A stretch of 64,000 nucleotides of DNA from positions 37,405,501 to 37,469,500 of the forward strand of contig CM066735.1 of the NCBI GenBank assembly GCA_033961575.1, read 5' to 3'. Position 1 is the first letter of the stretch, and each line of letters begins with the position of its first letter. This document shows, piece after piece, positions 48,045 to 60,362 of the stretch. The stretch comes from Aselliscus stoliczkanus. Lineage: Eukaryota > Chordata > Mammalia > Chiroptera > Hipposideridae. The notes below the pieces were generated by a model. That model searched no databases. It was not told the DNA's origin and was given only the letters and a program-made list of their open reading frames with translations. The position numbers were made by a program, and so were the translations under genes.

Positions 48045-48180
48045 ACTAGTCTCGTTCTATCACTTTACCGATTGAGGAAATGAAGCCTAGAGCAGCTGTG
48101 TGACTTGCGTAAGGTGTGGAAATACTGAATGATGAGGTTGGGGCGAGAACGCAGCTGTCCCAATGCTTGGTGTCAAGGGC
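48045..48180 (-). repeat. MIR-like fragment
   Basis: 'TCACTTTACCGATTGAGGAA', 'GCTGTGTGACTTGCGTAAGG' and GAGGTTGGGGCGAGAACGCA follow a diverged reverse MIR. Confidence 0.5.
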
Positions 48181-49251
48181 TCTCCTCAGAGTTCCACGGC
48201 TGACCCATGGTTTCCAAAGAGCACACTAACTCAGCTTAGGATCTCCACCAGCGTTTCTGAATTTGACCCACATCCACCCTTCCCAGCTGAAGACAGACGG
48301 GCCTATTCTGACTTGATTTTCCATCTGTGTGCATAAAATAATTCTGCGACACAGCAGAATTCCACGTTGGTGAAAAGTGGAGCATTTGCTGAGTTAGATA
48401 GCAATGATGAGGATGGCTGCATGGAACGGGGATCCACTGACTAAAACTAAGGTCTCCGAATGCTAACACTCTGTCACCATAGCTGGAGGGCAGGCTGACA
48501 AAATGAGAACAAGACCTCCTTATGTACACAGTAAATGAGGCTTTCTGGTCCTGTACCTTCGGATTCCTGACCTCTGAGAAACTGGCTCTAAAATGTGTGA
48601 CAATCTCAGCTCAGCAGTGAAAGAGAAGCCTGCCTGCTATCCAAGGCAGGTTACCATTCCACCCAGGCGTTAGGGGCAAGGACTCTAGAAAGCTGGCGTC
48701 CAGAATACAAAGATCATCAACTAGAAACTAACAATGAAGGCACACTAGGGCGGGCATATAACATCCAGGCCAGGACAGGTGTGGGACGACACTGAGCATA
48801 AACCAGGGCTGTCATGGCAAATGGGAATGTCTCTCTCTCTGACAGACATACTCTTTCCATCTACGCTCTTTGACAAGTATCCTTGAACTTTCCACATCTG
48901 TAGACTGAGGTAATAATGCTTACTCTCAGGGCTTTTGTGAGGATGATATGAAATAATGAACAAGCTTAGAAGAGACCCCTGAATATCAGTTTTCTCCATT
49001 CACCCCATGAAAAACAATCACGTCAAGGACCATCGGTCAGGCAGTAGTGAGGGTTACTTGGTACCAGGTGACTTAAGTTTTTTGCTTCTTTGGTCTTCCT
49101 TCCATCTTGAAGGAAGGTGCTGCAAAAGTAAAATTGCCAGTCCTTAATTCTTCCAACTCATGGTCTCTCTATGTCCCGAGATCCATGGCTGCCACTGCTA
49201 CCGCTGCTCATAAATTTCCCCTGGTGGATCTGACAAACATTGTGAATGTAC

Positions 49252-49340
49252 CTGAATTCTCCGAGAGCTTCCATCAGACGGCTGACATAAAACTGGACTC
49301 GGAGATTTGATTCTGCTATCTTCCTACAGGAGATCATGGC
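49252..49340 (-). CDS. FNIP2: FNIP2 coding exon, middle domain
   Basis: This 89-bp exon starts in phase 0 after TCTCTTCAATGAAG and ends TTCAG|GTACAT. It encodes [20 protein letters not shown] and RLMEALGEF, then two bases of Arg. A second acceptor, CTCCTGTAG, lies 17 bases inside the exon but would break the frame, because the upstream exon ends exactly on the Lys codon. The first acceptor is therefore used. Confidence 0.97.
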
Positions 49341-49667
49341 CTTCATTGAAGAGAAATGAGCCAAATTACTCTTGGAGAATAAACTGCTTTATAATTCTCT
49401 ACCGGGCTTTATTCATAAGAGACAATATTATAATCAAAATATGCAAGGTAGGAATGACTCAAGTCAACAGGAAGCAGTCAGTCCACTTCCCTGGCAATGC
49501 AGGATCTGGTATCTGGTATCAGGGTGCCCAAGAACCCCCCCACCCCAACAGCTGCAGATGATTTATGCTCTCCAGGAAAGCGATCTGATGCCCAGACAGA
49601 GAGATTCGACCATTTTTAAAGCCCCTCAGTCGGGTCTCTATGTGACACTGGATTACCTTCTTATTAC
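49341..49667 (-). other. FNIP2: FNIP2 intron (327 bp)
   Basis: Donor GAAAAG|GTAATA and acceptor CAATGAAG. No repeat seen. Confidence 0.96.
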
Positions 49668-49869
49668 CTTTTCGATTGCACTCTTCAGCCTGTTCATGTG
49701 TGACTCAAACAGGGGGAAATGGGAAAAAAAGAAGTCCTGGAAATCCCTCTGGGCTTCCTCTTTCTCACACAGGGAGAAGATGATGCTTATGGCGATTTTC
49801 TTTCTCCGGACTAGAGCCGGGTTAGAACTGCAGGTCTCTTCAGCCAAGCTGAACGTCTCATCAGTTGAC
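49668..49869 (-). CDS. FNIP2: FNIP2 coding exon, start of middle domain
   Basis: This 202-bp exon has acceptor CCTTTTCCTCCAG and donor AAAAG|GTAATA. It encodes [60 protein letters not shown] and LKSAIEK. The [11 protein letters not shown] strand and the following acidic helix are hallmarks of the FNIP family. The preceding exon supplies AG for the first Arg codon. Confidence 0.98.
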
Positions 49870-52293
49870 CTGGAGGAAAAGGAAGTTTGGAGAGCTGCAT
49901 CAGTGCGTCACACTGAGGACAAACTAATGTGGCGGTGGGAGGGTGGGGACAGCACGTAGACAGCTAATCCAAAACACTCGGAGTCTTAGCTAAGACGAGT
50001 TTATCTACCTCTAGCTCTTTCTCTTCCGTAATTCTCTGTCATTAAAAATTAAATTATCAGTTTGTTACACAGCATTATCCTAACCTGAAAAGAAACAAAT
50101 GAAAACTGAAAGTAATTTCAAATGTTCCCTGGTTAGACTCTTTATTCCTTTCCCTTGGACTATTTTGCACCAGATTGTCGGTATTTAGGAAGGGGTGTGA
50201 AACATCTGTTCACTCAAAACATGGGCTCTTTGTTCTGGTTGATAGACACCAATAGATGATAATGTGGAAAGAGAAAGGATGCTGTGTGGTACTCCGCTTA
50301 ACCAAAGGCATGTCTGGATGCTTACTGGTAGCTGAGGCTCACTTTCCCAAGGCTATTCCCATTAGACGAAGTGACTCCTGTAAATGCTCAGATTAAGCCC
50401 TGCGGCTGACAAAGCTCTCTGGGAAATCCCCCAAGCAGAAAGACCTACCTGTCTTCTGGTATAATCAAATCCTCAAAACACTTAAGATTCTTTCAAGAGG
50501 CTGCTTCTATGATAAGCGAATCATGACACCAATAAATTCTGAATACATATTCAATTTGTATTAAGAGGTAAGCCTCACGAATATGGCCCAACCATGTCTC
50601 TTATTTAACTATTCTGAAAAATCAGCATAAGTTAACCACACAGCTACAAACGGCAAGAGTGAAAATTAAAGAATTGTTTTTCTTCTACAAGGAAATCAAA
50701 GCAAAAGACATAATGTTGCAAATGAAAGTGCTTCGCCTGGCACATGAGAGTTATGCAATAAGGTTTCGCTTTCTCATGGACTCCACCATTTAGCCTCATA
50801 TCTCTGCCAAACATGGGAGGGTACGGCTTCCTCCATTTTCCATGCTGCAAATTACAACATGACAATCACTTATGCTTGGCAGAGCTTGTGGGCAGTTATC
50901 CTCCTCGCTTGGTCTTCAATTTCTTATTTAATGCTCTACTCACAGTCTATCATGTGCCTGTGATTTCAAACATATCCACATTTTATAAGACATATTTGCA
51001 TACATTAGAAGTTGAATGGTCAGGAAAGCTATTTTATTTTTGAAGGAAAGGTAGCCATTTTGTTCTAACCTCAGAGACATATGTTCTTGTTTCTCTCGAC
51101 TTCAAGCACGATCCTGGAGACGTAGGTGTGGCTGAGAAATCAGTAAGAGGCTCTCACTAACAGGCATGCCACTGGAAGGACGGGATCTCTAGGCAGTGGT
51201 GTAAATGCTACTCTTTAATAACCGCCAACTGTTTCCTTGGAGATTCCTCGATCCTAATCATCTGCTCGTCAGAAAAAAATTCTTGAGGCTCTCTTAGAAT
51301 TTTACTTCATTTCACACAGTGCTCCCTCTTCTTTTCCAAAGTACCTGTACTATAATTTTGTTTTCCTGCACCGGTTCATTTCTATTCTGTACAGAAAATT
51401 CTGAGCTCATCTGATACCAATACTTGTCTTGCAACCTTTTCTTGTTATCATCTCCTCTTTCCCTTCTTTTCCATAAGTAAAATGACCATATAGGTCCATT
51501 CATCTTTGGCCAATGTGGTCCTTAATTTGAAATCAGACTGCAATAAACACTGAGCCCTATGCAGATTTATGCATCATCTTCATCTCTATCCTTATAAACA
51601 ACAACCAACTCCACTTTGACATAGCAGAGAGTGCCACCTACTGAATTTCTGAAAAACTTCCATGGCTATAATAGTGTGGCTAGCTCTTACTTCACTGTAT
51701 CCCTCTACTGAATTCTAAAACAACTGAGCTCCATTCTGTTATCTTGGGTCAACCATGCAAACTGGAAGAAATCAGGGCATGTGGTACTGTAATCATACTT
51801 TTAAAAGTATTCCACAATGAAAGGTTTTGGAGGTTTTAAAAAAGTCAGGTATAAACCCAAATACTTCATCTTATCTTTACCTACAGGTAAAGTCACCTAC
51901 AGGTAAGGTACCGCAGACCGTTTGTAGAAACTGAGTCAGAGTGATTAATCAACTTGCTTCAGGAACAGGAAACATCTTAGTGACAATACTGGAGTTAGAA
52001 CTCAGGGTTTCTGTCTCGTCGTCTAGGCTCATTCCTTGGCCCCTGGAAGTGACCAGGGACTCAATCCCTATGAGTGATCCATCTGCTGGTGTTCATGCCA
52101 TCAGATGCATCATGCCAGCTGGAGCACGGATGGGAAGGAGGCGGGGGCAAACATGTCAGCTAACAGACCTTCAAGTTGAGGGAATACCACCCACCCACTT
52201 AATTTTTCTCCTTATAAAAAAATCAAATAGAGTTTTGTTGACACTGATGAATAGGCATTTATGAATACTTCAATATTGTAAATAATGATTATT

Positions 52294-52315
52294 TACTGAA
52301 ATGATTATTTCAGTA
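52294..52315. repeat. Perfect 9-bp inverted repeat with 4-base loop
   Basis: TACTGAAAT, then GATT, then ATTTCAGTA. It is AT-rich and short; no known element was recognised. Confidence 0.9.
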
Positions 52316-53885
52316 CATCTCAATGACCAATACTAGATATCAGGACTGCTTGTTCTAACTGCGCATGTCAGCTTTGAACTTACATGGAATCTATGAATAC
52401 AATGAAATACATGAAATCGCCATTTCTGTAGGGCAAAGAACATCCCATTGGCAACTTTATATGGCTGGTTCAATTTAATAGTTTCGTTTGAAAGCTTTTC
52501 TGGGACCCTATGCCTTGCTCCTTTAGGGTTTCAGAGGCCTCCTTAAGGGGTGAGATCTTGGCAGCATCTCCCCCACTCCAGGCAGCACTTCTGGATGAGC
52601 TGTTAAGTGCCCAAGCCTGGCTCCCTATCCAGGAAACATAGGTTACCACCTGGCACAGCAAGGAGCTTTGTGTCATGGGGGTCAGTGTGGGACATCACCT
52701 TGCAAATAAAATCCTGTTAAGGACTGTGACTATCATCCCTGACTACCTTTAACTCTTAGGAAGAAAGTTTTTGACCTCTGCAAATTTTCTCTCAAAGCCA
52801 GAGGAAATCATATTTTTGATACCCGTTGTTCTCCTGTCTAGCACAAGGCTAATTTTCTCACGCACACACCTGCCAAAAGGGAGCGATCAACCACAACATC
52901 CTTTAAATGAAGGGGTTTTCACAGGCACGGGGTCAATTCAAAATGTCCTCTGCACTTCCAGTCTCAGGATTAAACATACTGAATCCAGGGCCAGCTCACA
53001 CAGAGCCCTGCTCTCAGAAGGATCCCAGGTTTGGGTTAATGTTCTGTGGTTATCATCTTGAATTCTTACTAATTTTATCTTTGAATGCATAAGTGAAGTC
53101 TGATGGGAAAATGAAGCATGTGTGTGAGCAGTAGATACCAGGCAGCCAAGAGCATGGTGGGTTCAGGCTTAAGGGCACACAACCCACATGTCTGGTACAC
53201 ACCCAAATATTTGGGCCATCCGGGGTGTCACAAGGCCCAGGGTGGCAAGGCTGGGACCTGGGCCCAGACTGGTGGCTGTGACAGTGACAGCAGCAGCAGC
53301 AGGAGCAGACATGGCCATGGGAGAGAGAAAGGACTTGGGCAGGGCCGTGAGCCATGGTGGGAGGACAGCTTGTCCATCCATCATCAGAGCCCATCCCTAT
53401 GGAGTCTGCACAAATATTTAACTCTCTGACCTCAGCCCCAGGACAGTAAGTAATCACAAAGTGAGAGCCTACAGTGGACACTGCAATAAAACATACCAGG
53501 GAGTTACTGCAATTCTTCAAAGAGTTTATAATCTCTGGTTTAGAAAACTGCAGCAACATTGTAAATCAACTCATGAAGACATGTCCTGTTTCTTGTAAGA
53601 GCTCCATAAGTTACAAGAAATGTCAAGAAACATTAAAATAAACTTGTATAAATTTACATTTAAAATTAAATTCAGACTTACACAAAATGGCTTTATGTGA
53701 AGAATTAAATCTTTCTAGAAAAGCTGTTCCACAAGAATCATCTAGATATACTAAGATTTACGCTTTGAAAGTTTATCAGAAATGTACCTCAGTGTTATCT
53801 TAACCTACAAAGCCCCAGTTAACAGTTGCATCAGCAGAAAAGTCTTTCTCAAAATGAAAAAATTAGCAAAAATATTTGCCGTCAT

Positions 53886-54072
53886 ACGCCCACCCACAAG
53901 ATTGAACACGGCACCTTGAGCTGAGCGGCCGCGAGCTGCTGACGCAGGTGGCCGGATGGTGACTAGACTTGGAGCTGAGATAGCTGTGCCCTCCACAACT
54001 AAGACTGAAGGACAACAAGTTGGCTGTTTCCCTTCCCCAATTCCCCAATAAAATCTTTAGAAAAAAATAAAA
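53886..54072 (+). repeat. SINE with VES-like tail, rearranged head
   Basis: The 3' part is diagnostic: 'CCTCCACAACTAAGACTGAA', GGACAACAAGTTGGCTG, CCTTCCCCAATTCCCCAATA, then AAATCTTTAG and an A-rich tail. The 5' part is disordered relative to other copies. The flanks TTGCCGTCAT and TTGCCATCTT may be a decayed target duplication. Confidence 0.8.
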
Positions 54073-54729
54073 AATTGCCATCTTGCATTTGTCAGGAACT
54101 AGTAATGCTGTTTTCAGTTATATTGATTAATGTATAAATTTTGATGACCCACAAAGATGAATTTGCAGAAGAGCCAGAGAAATCTTATGAATCAAGGTAT
54201 CACATTATTACTATTATATTGCATAAAATGATGACACCAAAGTATTATTTTTTGCAATTTATAAATTTGTTATTGTTCATATGTCACTATTATTCTTATT
54301 ACATTTTGTAAGTAAAGTATTTTTAAAGTTTTGAAAAACTTTACATTTTATACTTAGCATCCTTTAGTAGCACTTTTTCTTGTTTTTTGAACAAGGGGAC
54401 CTGCATTTTCATTTTTGAGCCTAAAATACTTATTTTAGGTGTATGCTCACTAGCAATTCATTAGTTTCCAATGCCAGGTCTCAATTCAAATTAGAGTTTT
54501 TGAAGAATTTCGAAGGACTGGGTTAAGGAATGCTATTCAACTTTGGAGTCAAACCTGAAGGGATGGAAAAGCATTTTTAGTAACGGGAAGCTGTCTAACG
54601 GGGAAGGCTTCTGAGGGCCATCTATTTCTTCCAATCACAGAAGCCACTGTAATGACAGTGAAGATGGCAGGATCTTCTCCTGACAGCTGCTGGCAGAATA
54701 GTAACAGTAAATAAGTCATAATGGCCTAT

Positions 54730-54895
54730 ATTTTATTTACCGTATCTCATCCTGGCCTGACCTGACTTGCTATTATCTCATTTAACTCTCCTGACAATGC
54801 TGTAAAGCTGGTACTGGTCCAATTATACTGCAGATGAGGAAGTGACACTTAGAATCCAGGTTAACTTTTTTTACATACTAGTGAGTGGCCAGGAC
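54730..54895 (-). repeat. MIR SINE (ancient)
   Basis: 'TTATCTCATTTAACTCTCCT', GCTGTAAAGCTGGTACTGGT, CAGATGAGGAAGTGACACTT and ACTAGTGAGTGGCCAGGACT show a reverse MIR. Confidence 0.75.
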
Positions 54896-55815
54896 TAGGA
54901 CTTAGCCATTCCACTTGAAGTCCACCAATCAAACGGCAGTTCCTCAGTGACGCGACTATGATTTGTCTTCTGTCTAGCTCCCCAGGGTTGTGAGAGCACA
55001 GGAGAGGAGGCAAGCAACCTGACGTGTGCTCCACACACCTTGATCTCTCGTTTCTCAGCGTGTCCTTTCAGTGCCATGTCTTCCATAAAGGGCTCCCCAA
55101 TTTCCCTTGGCCACCAGAAAGCGTCCTCCCCCTTCTCTGGGTCCCAAGGCGCTTGATGCACTGATCATTTAACATTTTATACCATTACTTATGCTATATA
55201 TCTGTAAACTACTTAACTACAGGCAGGCAGCAGCAGAATCATCTTTACACCTTCACAGATCCCTATCCACAGTGATTACTAGTCAATTTACTAAATCGAC
55301 CGATTTACATGTGAATTTTTATGGGTACAACCTATCTTAATTCCCTTAAAGCTTTTTGTGTTACAGGAACAAATGGTTGGAAGCTACTGATGTAACATCA
55401 TCACAAGCCAAAAATGTACATTTTACACATAACTGAACTTTAGAGCTAAAAACCAATTGAAATAAAGGCAGAAAATACCTCCCTGCCATCTCATTTAAAA
55501 TCTGATTCATGGCTGTTTAGTTTAAGAATTTAAGTTTTACAGAGTGTGTCACAATCCTTGAGTTCCTGTATTTACACAGACCACGCTGGTGTCACTGTAA
55601 GCCAAGGAAAAGATTTACTCCACCCTTCTAACTTTCAAGAGCTACACCTGGAAGGGAGCCGGTTAAAAGAGAGCTTACTACTCACTTTAAATTAACACCA
55701 AATATAGCTCACTCATGGCACAACTATCTAAATGTTTCCCAGTGTCTTCTAAACCAGGTTTTTTGTTTTGTTTTAGTTTTTATTTATTTTTCCAGGACAC
55801 TTCTAACTGGTAAAG

Positions 55816-55968
55816 TTTTTTTTTTTTTTTTTGAGCTGAGCCATCCTGCCATCTGTTGGCAGCTCAGCAGCAGCTCAGCTCGGGCTGGGCATCGAGCTGC
55901 TGTTGGCTCAGAGCTCAGCTCGCACTCTTGAGTGAGCTCTTAACCAACTGAGCCACTCGGCTGGCCCC
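55816..55968 (-). repeat. Short tRNA-derived SINE, second subfamily, with target duplication
   Basis: A T run is followed by GAGCTGAGCCATCCTGCCAT and a tRNA-like head ending CTCGGCTGGCCCC. The flanks TAACTGGTAAAG (55804-55815) and TAACTGATAAAC (55969-55980) are its target duplication. It is the same subfamily as the 29495 copy, in opposite orientation. Confidence 0.93.
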
Positions 55969-56117
55969 TAACTGATAAACTTTCAGGCTGAGCTGAAGCT
56001 GATCAAAACGCTTCAGCTCCCTTTTCCCCCTGACAACAGCTGAGCAGACAGTCCTGCCCGTCTCGGGTCACTGCTGACACTAGCACCCCTCTCAGCGAGA
56101 GGGAACCTGCAGCTCAC

Positions 56118-56247
56118 CTCCTGGGAATGAGGCCGTTCTCCAAACTGGTGGTCTGACTTCGAAGCCAGCGGCGCTGGTAGCTGCTGGAGGAAGACGTAGA
56201 GGAGCTTGGAGATGGGAAAGGAGTGATCAAAAGGCTGCTCAGTGAGG
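56118..56247 (-). CDS. FNIP2: FNIP2 coding exon, serine-rich linker
   Basis: This 130-bp exon has acceptor TTCTTCCCCACAG and donor CAGGAG|GTGAGC. The first two bases complete an Ala codon and the last two begin Arg. It encodes [40 protein letters not shown] and PR. The poly-serine run and [15 protein letters not shown] match the linker of FNIP2 just before its middle domain. This is the most upstream FNIP2 exon in the window; exons for roughly the first 240 residues must lie to the right of base 64000. Confidence 0.97.
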
Positions 56248-57512
56248 CTGTGGGGAAGAAAATTTCAAAGTTGAAAGTCAAGGTAAACGAATCCTTGTGT
56301 CCTGAATTTTCAGGTCCTACCAGTCCTATCCAGCAGGGGGAGACTGTAACTGCTCTCTCACTATGACTTCTGTACAGCAAAAATATTCTTGAAAAAAAAA
56401 AATGAAAAGAAACAGAGATTACAGACTTAGCAACTGCATCAATTATCAGGCCTCATATTACAATGCAGATTATTATTCACTCAGAGTGTACAGATATCTG
56501 GTAAAATCGCCCACATAACACAACTGTGTGTACTGCTACCTGTTAACACTGCCGTACTTACACACTGCCTCCTCTTGACTACTTCATCACTCTCCATTTT
56601 GAGATGAAATCTAGGCAAATAAGTAGTTGGTCCATATAATATCCTCTCTCCGGCTACCCATCTCCAAATATACAATATTTACCCCTTCTTCCCCCCAGTC
56701 TTCTTGCCACACTCCCTTAGCTATGAAAGAGCAACCTCTAGTCCTAAATTTATGTTTTCTGCTTGGATTACTTATTTGCCTCCAAGCCTCTCTGCTTCCT
56801 CCAGCTACATATTAGATGCCTGCACTTGGGCTTGTGGGAAGAGTGAGCTGACATGCCCGCCCAGGCTTCTCTCACAGGCAGGGAGGGACCGTCCCTCTCA
56901 GTCAAGCAAAGGGTTTCTTTCAAATCACAGCTGCCTGGCAGATGTCTACTGGTTTGGAAGAATGGAAGGAGGAGACAAGGCTTTTTCTCCTTTTACTTTC
57001 TTAGCGCTAAGGAATTAGAAACTGAAATGTCACTCAGTCCAGTGGAAAAGGACACGGGGTGTTACAGATGACTGGTCAACGTTTTCACAAGCAAATCACA
57101 GGGCAAAGGAAACTGACTCCAGTAACACAGTGTACTATGTTCAGGGGTGTCACTTGATAAGGCCATTTCTCCAAATAACTGTTATATTTTTATTTACACT
57201 TTTACGGCTAAATAACCTGACTCTCTGCCCTGAGTTCTTAAATGCTACAAGAGTTACTCGGCTATTAGCCAATGATTAATAAACAAATGCCGAGTGTACC
57301 AGGTGTTCTGAGAGTCAGCTGGGGTACAATGAGTGGCAGACAAGACACACACAAACACATCCGCCTTCATGGAGCTTCACCTCCACTAGAATATCAATGA
57401 ACTTCCCAGGCTACAAAACTCAGATGCGTAACAACTCAAACTTCTTTCCACAGCACAGGTCTATGAGATGCTTTTCTAAGGTCAATATTCATGGAAAATT
57501 TGCTTAGCAGAT

Positions 57513-57655
57513 ATTTTTCTTTCTTTCTTTTTTTTTTTTTTGAGGGCAGTGTCACTGGCCCTCATATGTGGGACCCGAACCAGGGCCGCTGGCTTCCCAG
57601 GCCAGCGCTTAACCACCACGCCACTCGGCCGGCCCTTAGATTTTTTTTTTTTGAG
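57513..57655 (-). repeat. Short bat SINE with perfect 12-bp target duplication
   Basis: TGCTTAGCAGAT occurs at 57501-57512 and again at 57656-57667. Between them lie a T-rich stretch, the GAGGGCAGTGTCACTGGCCC block, a tRNA-like head ending GGCCGGCCC, then TTAGA and a second T run ending GAG. The extra T run beyond the head is unusual. Confidence 0.92.
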
Positions 57656-57868
57656 TGCTTAGCAGATCTTAATCATTTTTGTACACCATGTACCCAGGAC
57701 ACTACCCTGAACACAACAGACAATAAACGTCGGCTGAACGCACGGCACTTCTTCACTGAGGTCCCACCCAGACGTGGCTGGCACCGGCAGGGAGCCTCTG
57801 CTGTGACTTGGTTTCAACCTCGAAGCTTGACTTAAACCTCCAAAATCAAATACCAGTGAGTGGGTAAT

Positions 57869-58378
57869 TTTTTTTTTTAAAGATTTTTTTTATTGGGGAA
57901 TTGGGGGAGGGGAACAGTGTTGGGGAATTGGGGGAGGGGACCAGCCAAGTTGTTGTTCTTCAATCTTTGTTGCGGAGGGTGCCAGTCACCATCTGGCTTT
58001 CCATCGGCAGCTCATAGCCTCTAAGCTCAAGGTGCTGTGTTACAATCTTAGTTGCAGGTGGGCGTAGCCACCATTCCATGGGGGAGTTGATCCAACAGCC
58101 TTGTTAAGAGCGCACGCTCTATCCTCTGAGCCATCCGGGTGGCAGCTCAGCTCAAGGTGCCGAGTTCAGTCTTAGTTGCGGGTGGGCATAGTCCACCATG
58201 GAACAGGCAATCTTATTGTTACAGCAGCTGAGCCACCTTGCCACCTGTTGGGCAGCTCAGCGACAGCTCAGCTAGGGTACAGCATCACTGGCCCATGTGG
58301 GAATCGAACTGGCGGCCCTGTTGCTCAGAGCTCGCGCTCTAAGCCAACTCTTAACCAACTGAGCCACTCGGCCGGCCC
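57869..58378 (-). repeat. Composite (multi-unit) VES-like SINE with target duplication
   Basis: A 510-bp element lies between AGTGAGTGGGTAAT (57855-57868) and AGCGAGTGGGTAAT (58379-58392). On the plus strand it shows a T-rich run, a duplicated TTGGGGAATTGGGGGAGGGG unit, two related blocks ('CTCAAGGTGC' with CTTAGTTGCAGGTGGGCGTAG or CTTAGTTGCGGGTGGGCATAG) and two tRNA-like segments (GAGCCATCCGGGTGGC and GAGCCACTCGGCCGGCCC). It looks like fused SINE units inserted as one. Confidence 0.9.
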
Positions 58379-58719
58379 AGCGAGTGGGTAATATTACTGA
58401 GAATTTTGAAAGGAGATAGAAGAGAGCTTTTCCTCAAAATTACTTAATAAAAAAATCCCTATTAAACATTTCTGCCTTGGCCCCAATTTCTCTGAGTCCC
58501 CTATAAGATCCAGAAGACCCCTGTTCCTTGTTCCCAAATCTTCAGAGACCCCTGTCTTCAGCTGAGCAAGTCAACTTCTTTTTGGCACATGGAGAACACA
58601 GTTGAGGGGATGTATTTGTATTACAAACATTTGTTTCTCCTCATTACAGAAGCAAGATGGAGATGACCCTGAGGTGCAAGTTATTCTGGAAATTACACTG
58701 CTGTACAATTCAGTTTAGT

Positions 58720-58865
58720 AAAGCAAGTAAGAGCTCAGGCGCCTTGTGCAAATCTCAGCTCTGCTACTCGCCAGCTGTGATACGTGTAGTTTACTTAGCA
58801 TGTCAGCTTTCTCATCTGTAAAATGGGGACAATAAATAGCACACCTCAGAATTTGTCATGAGAGC
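58720..58865 (+). repeat. MIR SINE (ancient)
   Basis: Forward MIR order: 'AAATCTCAGCTCTGCTACTC', GCCAGCTGTGATACGTG, CTCATCTGTAAAATGGGGAC and AATAAATAGCACACCTCAGA. Confidence 0.85.
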
Positions 58866-59059
58866 TGCGATCTGCTAGTGATTTATAAATTGTTTAGTTG
58901 ATCGAAACCAACATTAAAAAAGGGAAGAAAACAAAAATGAGAACAGTGCAGTGTTAATATTGAGGAAACTTTTGTTTATTAAAGAGATCCGTTACTGGAT
59001 CTTGACATAAAATGCATTAGCATGTGTTGTGGACAAAAGAAAGTTTGAGAAAAACTGCT

Positions 59060-59155
59060 CTATTTCCTAAGGTTCCTGTGAAGATTAAACAAATCAATAC
59101 ATGTAAAACGCTTAGCCCAGTGTTCCATACAATAAATGTAAGTTTTCACTCTCCG
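59060..59155 (+). repeat. MIR 3' fragment
   Basis: 'CCTGTGAAGATTAAACAAAT', 'CAATACATGTAAAACGCTTA' and 'CCAGTGTTCCATACAATAAA' give the MIR 3' end, possibly the displaced remainder of the 58720 copy or a second one. Confidence 0.75.
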
Positions 59156-60179
59156 TGATAATTCTTGGGAAATGTGGGTAAATAAGACATTCTGGAGTAC
59201 AACAAGGTTATTAATTCTGATTAGGTAAGTTTGAAAAGAACCTAGGACTTGTAAGAGACATGAAAAGGAAAGGCAAACATTTAAAATAATAAAAAAGAGA
59301 ATATTCCTTTTCTCCTCATTATAAAATGCTGAATAATAGTTTTTATGGCATACAAATTAAATATTAAGCTAAGGTGCTAGCTTATACTACCCAGCATTTC
59401 CTCATAAAAAACTATTTTAATATTATTTAATCAGATTTTTATGGAAAAGCACTGTGGTATATATCATAAATCAGGTACTCTAGAAAACAATACAGTTATG
59501 ACTCTCCAATGCAAGACCAGGCCTAATTTTGGCCCCCAATCTGTTGCCATTTCATGAGGAAAGGCGGGATTCAGGTATCTGTTCCATCCACAGTGAGTGC
59601 ACTGGGCTGGCGGCTGGGCTCGAGGTTGGGAAGGCCGCAAGTGCAGCGTGACGTGCCACTCCAGCTCTCTGTGCACCCCACTTGCCGTGACTGCAGGCAG
59701 AGCTGTGTGGGCGCCGCCCAGCTGGCTGACACTCCCTTTGCTATCGGGCCTGCTGTCTACAGGCTACTGAAGAGTTCCTGCTTGAGACTGAAGGGGGATG
59801 CACTGCAGCCCCAGTTGTGCCCCCAATTAGCTCTGCAAGCTGGGTATAGAAATTCTCCAACTGGTGCCTCAGTTATAAAATGGGAGGCTTTTAGGTAAAT
59901 TATTCAAAGGCTCAGGTTCAGCTTAAAAGTGTTATGCCTAATGCTTCTTAATATTTTTTGTATCAGTTTTCTTTTTAGAATCCTTCTATAATTTGAAAAC
60001 AGTGTGAATACATATATGGTTTGCAAAGACTTTGGCAGTTTTGTGCACTAATAAGAAAACTAAAAATAGCCAAAATTCCATCACTAGGAGATTACTGTTA
60101 ACATTTTGTACTGGGTTAACTCCCAATTTAAAATGTGTGTTTTTCAACTCCACCCTCCTGCCTGAGGAGGACTCTTCAA

Positions 60180-60362
60180 TTAACATCCATTTATTCCTGC
60201 AGAATATACCATTCTGGTGATACTGATAATGGGGGAGGCTGTGGATGTGACGGGGAGGAGGGCTGGGGGTGGGGTGTCCTATATGAGAAATCTCTGTACC
60301 TTCCAATAAGTTTTGCTGTGAACCTAAAACTGCTCTAAAAAATAAAGTTGATTTTTTAAAAA
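60180..60362 (+). repeat. Old L1 3' end
   Basis: 'GGAGGCTGTGGATGTGACGG', 'GAAATCTCTGTACCTTCCAA', 'TTTTGCTGTGAACCTAAAAC', TGCTCTAAAAAATAAAG, then an A/T-rich end. This is the standard ending of old mammalian L1 copies. Confidence 0.85.

Larger units (their letters stand above)
47444..49251 (-). other. FNIP2: FNIP2 intron (1.8 kb)
   Basis: Donor CAG|GTACAT. It contains an inverted-repeat DNA element at 47572, a MIR-like piece at 48045 and otherwise unrecognised sequence. Confidence 0.93.
49870..56117 (-). other. FNIP2: FNIP2 intron (6.2 kb)
   Basis: Donor CAGGAG|GTGAGC at 56117. It contains a small perfect hairpin (52294-52315), a rearranged SINE (53886-54072), a MIR (54730-54895) and a short SINE (55816-55968). 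A long frame at 53053-53559 on the minus strand has no splice or similarity support. Confidence 0.92.

Noticed and set aside
49321..49330. Acceptor CTCCTGTAG as the exon start for the 49252-49340 exon
   Set aside because: Using it would break the frame with the upstream exon and remove AMISC residues conserved in the family.
53053..53559. 168-codon minus-strand frame in an FNIP2 intron
   Set aside because: Low-complexity Cys/His/Ser composition, with no conserved domain or splice sites matching FNIP2 phase.
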